From Stercorarius parasiticus (Eukaryota > Chordata > Aves > Charadriiformes > Stercorariidae), in NCBI GenBank assembly GCA_013396915.1, contig VWZL01000358.1, forward strand, positions 124,001 through 188,000: a stretch of DNA of 64,000 nt. Reading direction: 5' to 3'. Position numbers and translations under genes: made by a program. Under the pieces are notes generated by a model, which was not told the origin of the DNA, ran no database searches, and worked only from the letters and a program-made list of their open reading frames with translations. The first letter of the stretch is position 1. Each line of letters starts with the position of its first letter. Positions 53,801-64,000 of the stretch are shown piece by piece.

Positions 53801-56800
53801 TTCCTATTCAATCCAGTTCACTGCCTCATTTTTTTCCTGGAATGAATATTGGATAGCAACTTGATTTGCATGTTTTGTTTCCTGTTAGACTAAAATAATA
53901 AAAAAATCCTCTGAATTTGTTCAGTTAGGGGAAAAAAACAACTCCCTCACACAGCATCAAAAAGTCTTGAATTAATGCTATCCTTTAAATATGCAACTGT
54001 GTTCTATAGTCAAGCACAGCCTGTACTACTGAATTGCTTGATATGATTTTACGTTAGAGTGACGCTATTGAGATAGTTGAACCCTTGCACTTCTAAGCTC
54101 ATGAGGGACCACCCTGGATCAAAGCTAACAGGATAAATCAGAAATTACTTCAAGACGAGGAGTAATTAAATTCACAGTCCTGGATAATGTAAGAGAAAGA
54201 ACTGAGCAATTATGCAGCCAGAGCAAAGATAATTGCTCACACAGATGCAAAGCACCTCAAAGGATTCACCTGAAGATACACAAAACACATGAAGATCACA
54301 CAGAAGATACAGATACATGTTCGACATAACATGGAGCTATTGTGTACGTTGCTGTGAAGGATTCTGTATGAACTATATGCTATGGGGATGCTCTGGGTTG
54401 TGCATTTTACAAAAAAATCTGTCTGTGAGTTGTCTTGACAGTGTTAGTTCCCATCCAAGCACTGGCCTAATGCCTGGTCTCTGGAAGCAGTTCATATCTT
54501 AGCAATGCTGAGCATAAAACGTGGACCGGGCACTGCTTAGGCTGTTCTCCACAGTATTTCTCCTGGCTGCATCCTACCAGCATAACTATAATCATGTAAC
54601 CATTCTCTCTCATAAGTGCAGTTATTTTTATTTATAGAGAGGGTAATGTGACAGGAATCAGACTAAACTCTTTTCCATAGTGACACCTTATGTCTATTTT
54701 CCTGTAAAAGCTATTCTTGCCCTTAGAGGTCTCACACTGTCGAATTCATATGATTTAAATTGCTCTCTCCAGAAAGGTCTCAGATAACCCTTTGTATCAA
54801 TAGTATTTCCTGCTTTTCACTTCTGGCACAGTTTTATGTGTGGTTTAAACTGACCTGTGGATAGCTTCCCCATGACCCTGCACCCTCACATCTTCTGTGT
54901 TGACACCTGAAAGCACCATGCCAACAGCAGTCACTGTGTCTGGACCAAGTGGCATAAGGGCCCAATGGCACAGGACTCACAGCAGGCCTCTCCTCAGGTG
55001 ACATAATTGTGCCTATCCATAACTGTCACGTATGGGCACGTCACTGGTTATAAACTTTAGTAAATTTTGTTAAGGAAATAAATTAATTAATCAAACCACA
55101 ATCACAGTCTGCTACTTAAATATGTCTGTGTCTATAGCAGTGCAGTATAAACCCTGGGTATTAGAAGGATTTCCATCTACTTAATTTCAGAGAAAAAAGA
55201 GATTCTTTCCTGTGCCCAGCATCAAAAAAACAATTAATCAGTCTTTCACAAACTACAGTGTAGATCTTGCATTAAACATGACAGATTTTCTGTCTTACTT
55301 CAACAGTAGAGATTTCTGGAGATTTCACTAGAAGTCTGCAGCACACATCAAAACATACATACCTACTTGTTTGGATTCCCACAGCCTTGCTTAATTCCCA
55401 TTGAGTGACTAGAAACATTCTGGTTGACTGAAATAGCTTTTTGATCCATACCAGTCTTCTTTGGAGCAGCCAAATTCTGTTGAATGAGAACTAACCCCCT
55501 GAGAGTTATCACTGCATGCATCTATTTCCTTGCCTTATGAAACTTTTTTCCCTGCCAGCATCATTAACTTTTTGAAATGGTACTGAGAACTCTTTTGCTA
55601 ATCATAAACCTTAATTTTAAATTCTCTCTACAGCCATCCAATTCCAAAGACAAATAGATTTTGATAAAAATTATAAGAGACACTTTGTACAAGAAGATCC
55701 ATTAGAGAAATATTACACATTCACAAATTCCTCAGTATCTTCTAGTTAATGTTATTTTTCTTAATGTTGGGCTTTTTTCCCCTGCCTTTTTTAGCTATTG
55801 ACTTCACCTACGTATTCCTCGCAGATGGAACAAAACGTTAGATTACTAAGAGTAATGGCCATCTGCCTACTACTTCCACGTGCAAATGCAGTATAAATTG
55901 ACCCAAACCAGTCTGTACACTCTGCTGTGCCTGTGAAATGAGAATCTACTTTATAAAAATTGGACCTTTTCTATTTTAAAGAAGAATTCAAAGAAATCTA
56001 TTATCGGCACTTGAGTGTTAGAGGATTACAATCAAGAAATAGAGAGGCAAGAAAATTAGTTCCTTTACTGAACATGTATCAACCTTTGCACTTAATTTAG
56101 TCTGCTTTCTCTAAGCAGAAATTTGCCACATTTTGGGGCATTTCATAGTCTTTCATGACATGGAAAGCGACAGATTCTATCAGATGCTAGCAAAAGAAAC
56201 AGTTCTAAAATTTTATCATTAACGTTGTAATCCCTAAGCCAGTCCTTCACTTTTCAAACTTTACAATAATCACATTCAATAATGTGTTAATATTTTAGCA
56301 TTAAAATTTTTATCTATTCAGGATTATCTCCCCTTCGAACAGCAAATTTTATAAGTCTATTACAATCTTTCTCTTCCCAAGGTCTTTGACACTAGAATCC
56401 TCTAAATAACAAGATTAATACATTTTAATTAAAAACCTTCAGAAGATTGCAGCATCCCATAATTGTGGATGATCTGCTCCGTCTAGGCCAAGGTGATGTG
56501 ACAGTTGTGTCATATTGGATGATATTGCTGTTTTTCATGCAGGATATTGCATCTCCTTCAAAGATGGACCTTTTATATAATGAAAACATGAACTTTGTTA
56601 CCAGTTCAATTATAATGAGTTTGCTATTTATTTCCTTTTGTAAATTCTCTATGAACTTGCAGTTTACTGCAAGTAGACTAATTTCTTTCTTAAGCACTTT
56701 TCCTCTGAGGCAAACATGGCTAAATTGTGTCATCTAGTACTTGTTCATAACTGCATTGCAGCCGGAACAGCAAGGCTGTGTTCACAAAATGTTTGTAAAT

Positions 56801-58227
56801 AGGAGGGGAGGAGTTTTCCACACTCCTGCAAGCATGCAGATGCACTTGATGTTCCACATACACAAAAAGCAGCAGTTCCCACTCAAGGAAAAGAATCCTT
56901 TAATGTTTTTTCTAGCAAATCCAGATACACAGCCACATCCAGACTAGAGGCTTATCCCTAATATGCAGTGACGTTTTCCACGTAAAAAAGTCATTAATGA
57001 AATTTTATACATTTCTATTGAGACCCTGTGAAATGAACACTTCATTTTGAAATAATATTTTTAGTATTTAAGACAATTCTTTTCAATTGCAAATGAAAAA
57101 ACCCTCTGCTTTGTATTTTTGGAGTTTGGTTTTACACTCTGCCTTCTTTTTCTTCATTTGACTGGGGGGAAAAAGAAAAATAACAGAGGCTGAAGAAACA
57201 GCTCTGTCACACAACCTTTTTATATTTTTTTTAAAAACTGGTTTCTGGGTTATCCTAGCTGGAAGCCAAAAAGCATAGAAAGTAGCTTTTTTCATGCTTT
57301 TGCCTTTGCCTTGCTCCCTTCAATAGATGGCAACTGACTTTTCCAAAAGAACTAAAGCAGAGGGGTGATATCCATAGTGTGGATAGTCATAACATGGCCT
57401 GGAATCCCTTGTGACAACATTTTAAAATGGGAAAGAACAGGAAACACAACAATGCACAGCGCTCATTGCCATTCCTGGACAGAATATCTGCCTGAAAGAT
57501 AAAGCATGTGTGGCAAATAATAGCTGGTAGAATTTTTCATAAACTTTGAAGTCATCTATAGTCAAGCATATGACTATGATATTCTGCTAAATTATATACT
57601 TATGTGTACTAAGCTATATATAAAAATACTATTTTTATGATTACACAAGGCAGCCACAGGTAGTAATGTTGTGTTATTTTGTATGTATGAGAACATAATG
57701 GACGTTTTAAGAGAATTTGATCCACCAATTGAGACAGCTTAAACTTAGGCCCTGCTTTCACCTCACAGTTGTAAAAAAGGCTGATAAATGCCACATTTTA
57801 TTTGTTTAGATTTTAAAATATTAGTCAAGAATAAGGCAAGGCAAACAATAGGCTAGTTTTAGAGGTGTGATGTTTTCCAGACATAAAATTGTTTATTTGT
57901 ATACATATTGTATACTGTAAAGCACAGTTGCTTCTAGCCAATCTCAAATGTGTGTCTCAGTATGCCAAAGTATGATGAGCTATGCTTTCAGAATAAAATG
58001 CTTAATTGCAAACAATTGCAACCTGTGGTACACAGATCAATGCATCGCAGCTGAGCTACCTCCTGCACCTACCAGCAAATGTGTATCAGTTCCCTGTGCC
58101 CTTCCAGAGCACAGAAGAGAAGGCCAAAACCCAGTAGTCCATTAGCAATACAAATTCAATATATTTCTCCTAATTGCTTTTTAATTTCCATCTCATTTAT
58201 GTATAGTAGCTCCAGAAGGAAAAAGAG

Positions 58228-58330
58228 TTCTATTCCTTATTCTGCCACTGTCTTGCTTGTTTGACCTTAGTCATATTACAGTTTCTGGGTTGCTTAATTG
58301 ATTCTTCTGCATCATATGCGTAATTAAAGC
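58228..58330 (+). repeat. MIR-like ancient SINE fragment
   Basis: The first half reads TTCTGCCACTGTCTTGCTTG, then TTTGACCTTAGTCA, close to the MIR core wording 'tctgccactgacttgctgtgtgaccttgggcaagtca'. The second half is too diverged to place. MIR-type cores are old SINE relics shared among amniotes. The family call is by motif only. Confidence 0.42.
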
Positions 58331-61300
58331 TACTTGCCTTTTAGCTATTAGGTGGACATGAGTCTACCTTTTACACTCTGGGAGAATTTTTTTAAAGAAG
58401 AAGCTCGAATTAATATTATGTTTTAAATTTCATATTGTTACTTTACAGTCCTGGGCTCATAATTAATTCACTAGATTATGTATTTTTATCCACTAGCTAC
58501 AAATTACTTTAAATTTTTAATTTCTAATGTAATTTAGCCTAAATGTTCTTTTTAATACCAGAAATATTTTTCTCCTTTTGTTCAGCTAATGAAAAGAAGG
58601 ACCCCACAATCTAAGCAAGAATTTCTTTTCTTTCTATCTTAATACTACTCTGTAGGACCTTGCCCTGACTATTGGAAAAGGGCCTCAATCAGAAGTTTTA
58701 TGTAAGATAAGTAGTATTGCAGAATATAGATCAAAGTGTATAGAAACATCCCGGAAATTAAGACAGTGGAAATCGATGACCATTGTAACAGTAATTTATA
58801 TATAGAAATAATCTTTTTTTCACACAGACTGGATCTCACTTTATTAAAAGAACCTATTGACTTCTGTGTGATCACCTATAGACTGAGGAAATAGTGCCAT
58901 GGGGATTTCATTGTGCCTTATTTTGCAGTCTTACTCCAAATACAGACAGACAAAATGCCCAAAACTGCCTGTGATTTGGAAAAAATAGACAAGTACAAAG
59001 GGAAAGGAGACAGAATATAATACGTGGACACTAGATACTAAGTATAGAATATATCAATTTAGGTAGATTGTGTGTGCTGCACGGACTGGTAAAACAGACA
59101 AGTGACTAGCACAGTTACTATTACTTACACTTAATACTTACACTAAACTTCGCTTTGAAATGCAGAGCCTGCCATTTCTCTTGTGGATAAATTATACCTC
59201 ATTGTCAGTTCTGCACTTGTGGCAGTGTAGAAGCAGCCTTCAAAGGAAAATATCATTTGAGATGCACTGTATGTACAAGAAAATGTAAATCAAATCTTCT
59301 CTCTTGATTCTGTTGCTTTTCCTCTTTGTGGTCCTCTGCAAAGCAGTGGTATCTCTTGTCAAGATAAGTCACCTCTGTCACTCAGCCTTCATCTTTGTGA
59401 CAGCAGTCAAAGAATATCCAAGAGTGAACACCAGAAGACTGTTCTGCAGATAGGAATATGATATCGGTACTGTCTGTTCATGTGCTTATCAGCTGACAAA
59501 ATGTTTACTAAATGCAGACAGAGTAAGCTGTGTAATAAATATGAAGTCATGCATGAAAATAACACGTGTCAACTGGTGAAAAAGGACAATTAACACAAGT
59601 GTTAATAGCAATTTCACAAGATACATCCTTCAACTTATGATCACCATGAAACCTGATATTTTAAGAATTTTTTTTCAGCAATAGTAGGATATATATTTTC
59701 AATAACTGCTGAAAAGTCTGTGACAGGATGTTGCTGAAATCTGTCCTATGAAGAATGTACATTGCTCACATGATATAAAGCTTTTTTCTGAGCTGTGCTG
59801 GAATGCCCACCAGGAATCAGAGTCAATATCTTGCACCTTCACCACTTCACAGGCATGACAAAAGGAACACATTCTGCAAATGGGCCACAAACTGAAAATA
59901 TCCATTTGAGTCTGTTAGCAAAAAAACCTCCAACAGAGAAATTTGCACAGATTTAATCTAATTTTTAGGTAGTTGTCCTCACCATTGAAAGAGGTACTTA
60001 ACCTACTTCTAATGTATGTCAGTTATCAAAGCATGTCGATATGTTTCATGGAACAGTACTAATTTTAGTTGTCATAATGATATATATTGTGTTTCCTTTA
60101 AGCTTCAGAGTATTGTATAGAGTGGAACCTCATGCAATAACCTTGTTGGATCTTCCAAACTGTCAAAGTAAAAAGGATTTCTTCTACCTATTGGTACAGA
60201 CATAGTTACAGATCAGTAGCTCTGATTCTATCTTGTAGAAGTGAATGGAACGTATCAGTACAAAACAGGGTGGTTTTGTTGCTATACCACAGATAGAGTA
60301 CTTAAAGCAAACAGTGCGGTGACATAAAAATTCTGGGGGCTTAATTTAAACATTAATTTTTTAACATTACAAGCGTTAAACTTGGGTTGCTCAGGACTTT
60401 ATGGTAAAACTCACGCTCAGTCTGATTTCATCTGCTTGAGCATGTTGAGAGTGATAAAGTTGATCTTGCTTACAAATGAAATTTTTAATGCTGGTAGATT
60501 AGTGCAACTGTAAGATGGATCCATATAAAGTGCTGAAACTTTCTAGATTCACTTGGAATTAGGAGTCAAACCCCAAGCAAAACTTTTCTGTAACTGACAC
60601 TTGTATAGTCACTCAAAACCCAATTAGGCAGTGCTGCTTGAAGGTGTGGCTTCTATTGCTAGCATCACCTCTAAATCTACCAGATAAGATACTAAACTCT
60701 GTACATGTAATTTCCTTTTTCTTTAGAAAAAGGATATCATCATCTTCCATCCTGTTGAAAAGCTTTCAGATTTCGGAATGAAAGATTTTATGTAGACAAA
60801 TAGCAACTGATAATCATGGATATCAATTTAAGAGTTTAATTTAACCAAAGTGGAATATCACCATGTCTGTGTTCCATTGTACCATTGCACACCCATTAAA
60901 ACTGTTACATGATCTGTTATTGTGATAATTCAAAACCTGTCTTGTGACACAAATTGAAAACATGAAGAACTCATGTTACAATGTGTACTGTGGAATTCAT
61001 TTTCTCAACACCTTTATCTAAAGTAGCCTCATAAAATATCCTTTAAAATAGCCTATACCTTCAAGAGTACATTCTTCATGTGTTTGGCTACTTGCTGAAT
61101 TTATGTCCATGCAGTGCCGGTGGTGAACCCCTGAGGTTATGAAATAAATTTTCTATAGCTTATTACTATTCTTACCCACAAAGAAGACAGAAACCTAAGA
61201 CCAATATTTTCCAAGAACATACACAGGCTTTTTGAAAATTCAGTGGGGTGCCTAGCTTGCAAATACCTAGGTTTTGGTACTCTGCAAAGGTTGGTGTGCC

Positions 61301-63392
61301 TGTATGGACATTTGAGCCATGCCACATGGCTGTCTCATATCACTGCTGACTTGCACTAAAAGCAGTGTGGTGCTTTCCTAGACAACTACTCCCAGAACAA
61401 TCACATACTCCCTCTCTTCAGCACAACTAAATCAGCTGTTCTACCAGAACAGAGATATTTTGAGACACAACAACAGTTGCCTCCTAGACAATGATTGCTA
61501 CACAATAACACCAATAGTATAACTACACTTGTCAGAAGATTGGGTCACTAATTGGTAACAGTCAAATATGGCCAGTTGATGCCCCCGTTTTTTTTTCTCT
61601 ACTAGGATGGATATTTTGTTAGATACATGCTACTGATATACTTTAGAGACATGAATTGTCTCTAAATTTGTGGAATGGTCATAAATTGCCATGCATGTTC
61701 ATTCTTTTTTTTCCTCAAGTTAACTTCCCACAGCTCTTTTATTTGTCTTCTAAAGAGCCACATGATCCCACTGTTCCCACGATTAAGAGTTGTGGATTCT
61801 TGCCCTTAACAGAGATGAAGCTGTCTTACTTTAGGGAGAGATTGTTTTCATCCATATCAAATAGCAGTGACTGCGTCATGCTGTCAGCGTAATAATGACC
61901 AGGAGAACAACTTGGGTTGTGTCAGTCATAGTGCCATGGTCCTAGTGGTGATCTTACAGATGCCTTGTGGGTATGGGGAAATCACAAGAGTGGTCCCACC
62001 AACTGTGGCTCCCACACTGGGGAATCTGTTGAATCCTTTGGCCAGCTTCATGCACCTTCTTTTCACTTACCTTGTGTCAAAAAATGTGAGCTAAGTGAAT
62101 GAGGCAGCAAAATCTGTGAGTATGATGAAGAGTTGAGCCATGGTACTGACACAGGCTACTAGGGGAGATCACAGCGTTACTGTGTTGTGGAATGAATGTG
62201 AGAAGGGATAGCTTTGGCCCACAGCAGAGAAAGGTGGGATCCTGGCCATCTTAGCTCATGTGCAATGTGGATGCAACAGATCTTACAAGTGAAACACAGG
62301 AATTTGGCATGGCAATGTATCAGTCAGTCAGCTTGAATTGCTGTCATGAAGGCTACTCTCAAGTGCAGCCTGTAGCTATTACACCTTTATAATAGCCTGT
62401 ATACATAGCCAGGGCTTGTTGGCACAGTATAAATCTAAACTAATTAATTTCTTCTTTCCTCTTTGTACCAAAGGCAAGTTGTATCATACTGTCAAACTGT
62501 TTGGCATGTGTCGCAGAAAAACTGGTGAAAGGTAACTTTTTTGCTTACCTGAATTTCTCTCCTTCTTGTGTCCATTTTTAGCAGGGCCCACTGGGGCCTC
62601 AGAAATGGACCTTAGGCCTGGGGGTAGTAGAAACATCAGCGGAAGATAATGAGAAGGGCTGAACCTTTGCTTCTGCTTTGTGTACAATGTACAACAGCTG
62701 CTCTTGTAACAGCTGGAAGGAAACAATTAACATACCAAAGAGACATGTTATAGTGTCACATCACAAAGTCTTGAGCAACTGAGACCTTAGGCTTCAAATA
62801 TCTGGACAACTAAATATATTTAAAGAGATGCTGTCAAGTTGAAATCTAGTCCGTTAAAAAAAAATAAATTAAACGTAATTTCAGGTATTCTATAAGCCCC
62901 TGAGTCCTCCAGCAATTTTGTTTTTCATGATAGTCACCACCTCACTTATTCTTTATCCAGCAGACACTCGGAACAATAGAAGGAACAGGGCAAAACACAG
63001 GATATGAAGGACATACAATTTACTGTTTCCCTGATTTAGCTGACAATATTCTGATCAGTTTGAGGGACAAGAAAGGGAAGCAGCAAAAAGAAAATCAGAT
63101 GTGAAACTTAGTGAGTAAAAAAATTACTTTTCTTTCAATTTATTGGACTTTGAATTAGATCTTTTATACTTGACATTTTTAAGATTCTGTCTTTCCGATT
63201 AGCGCACACCACCAACATAGAATTCTCCTGTTTACTTACTTGTAAAAGCTAGAAAAAACTAGAGACATTTTCCTTTTTCCTTACTATAACTGTGAATTTC
63301 TCAAAGTAATCTAAAAACCGTAACCTCACCAGCAGAGTGGTAAAAATACATTTTCATTTGATAAGCACCATGTTTGGCATCCTTTTTGTACT

Positions 63393-63712
63393 CATAGAAT
63401 CACAAAATTATAGAATAGTTTAGATTGGAAAAGATCTTTAAGATCATCAAGTCCAATCCTTAACCTAGCACTACCAAGTCCACCACCCAACCACGTCCCT
63501 AAACACCACATCTACAGAACTTTTCAATACCTCCAGGGATGGTGAGTCAACAGCCTGACAGCCCTTTCAGTGAAGAAATTTTTCCTAATAGTCATCCTAA
63601 ACCTCCCCTGGTGCAACTTGAGGCCATTTCCTCTTGTCCTATCGCTTGTTACTTGGAAGGAGAGACCAACGTCCACCTCGCTACAACCTCCTTTCAGGTA
63701 GTTGTAGAGAAA
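63393..63712 (-). mobile_element. CR1 LINE 3' end, minus strand
   Basis: The plus strand starts with the antisense CR1 tail (CATAGAATCACAAAATTATAG at 63393), then the antisense 3' UTR (GATCATCAAGTCCAATCC) and antisense of the ORF2 C-terminal region (CCTCCCCTGGTGCAACTTGA and CTCTTGTCCTATCGC), ending around GTAGTTGTAGAGA near 63710. The copy is 5'-truncated. The plus-strand open frame within it (63539-63787) is an antisense shadow. This copy is oriented opposite to the one at 34671-34990. Confidence 0.95.
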
Positions 63713-64000
63713 ATGTTGTCACAGAAACTAGTAAAAGAAACTAGTTTGAGGCTTAACATTTATTTACTCACTAAGCTACATTTATAATTTAAATGATTAA
63801 TAATAGCTTTAATTGTACTACAGCATTAAAAACCTCCCACAAATAAATAAATAAAAATAATAGATAGAGGTAGTAAAAAGGACCTTTTCTTATAGCCACT
63901 GTATTTCTGCTTGATTTCTGGCTTTGAGTTCAACTAGTATCAGCAAAAACACCTTTCAAAACCTGAGCTTAAAAATTCCACGTACAACTGCTCATTGTCA
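63713..64000. other. AT-rich flank, nothing recognised
   Basis: Contains a short AAAT-rich patch near 63840-63860. No gene or element is seen before the window ends. Confidence 0.6.

Larger units (their letters stand above)
40622..63392. other. Long AT-rich non-coding stretch
   Basis: No recognisable gene. It contains a C-rich tract (43786-43826), a pyrimidine tract (44856-44889), TA-rich sequence around 49839-49872, an 8-bp tandem repeat (50823-50850), a duplicated 20-odd-base phrase around 53460-53502, and a MIR-like fragment (58228-58330). Exon-like open frames at 44314-44443 and 48499-48680, and a 153-codon minus-strand open frame at 46009-46470, are described in the findings but not called as genes. 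Confidence 0.6.

Noticed and set aside
63539..63787. 82-codon plus-strand frame
   Set aside because: It is the antisense shadow of the CR1 3' end at 63393-63712.

Overview
The window is AT-rich vertebrate DNA with no gene I can name. It is most likely from a bird. The evidence is four recognisable CR1 LINE insertions, several ending in the avian-type ATTCTATG-like 3' tail (about 17951-17971, 34975-34990, and 63393 on the minus strand), and two long terminal repeats that resemble avian ERVL-class LTRs. Most of the rest reads as intergenic or deep intronic sequence: short open frames full of stops, simple repeats, and a few very old repeat fragments.

Layout. 1-16907: unique AT-rich sequence with purine/pyrimidine tracts and old repeat fragments. 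16908-18415: an old minus-strand CR1, split by a second CR1 inserted on the plus strand (about 17715-17971). 18416-19902: unique. 19903-20741: a younger plus-strand CR1 carrying much of a reverse-transcriptase domain, broken by frameshifts and cut off by a 643-base run of N (20742-21384). 21385-21825: the 3' part of an ERVL-like LTR on the far side of that gap. 21826-34670: unique, with a possible MITE relic at 26090-26360. 34671-34990: a plus-strand CR1 3' end. 34991-39749: unique. 39755-40506: a complete minus-strand solo LTR bounded by a perfect 5-bp target duplication GGCTG, followed by a TTTTA/TTTTG microsatellite. 40622-63392: unique, with candidate exons that are only hints. 63393-63712: a minus-strand CR1 3' end.

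No intact functional gene is visible. The transposon copies are dead: both CR1 copies that reach the reverse-transcriptase catalytic region have lost the paired aspartates, and the solo LTR has no internal viral genes. The most testable observations are the solo LTR with its duplication, the CR1-in-CR1 nest, the assembly gap flanked by two different repeat classes, and an exon-like open frame at 44314-44443 with a splice-acceptor-like sequence before it and an AATAAA after it. I found no clear evidence of a previously undescribed biological system.
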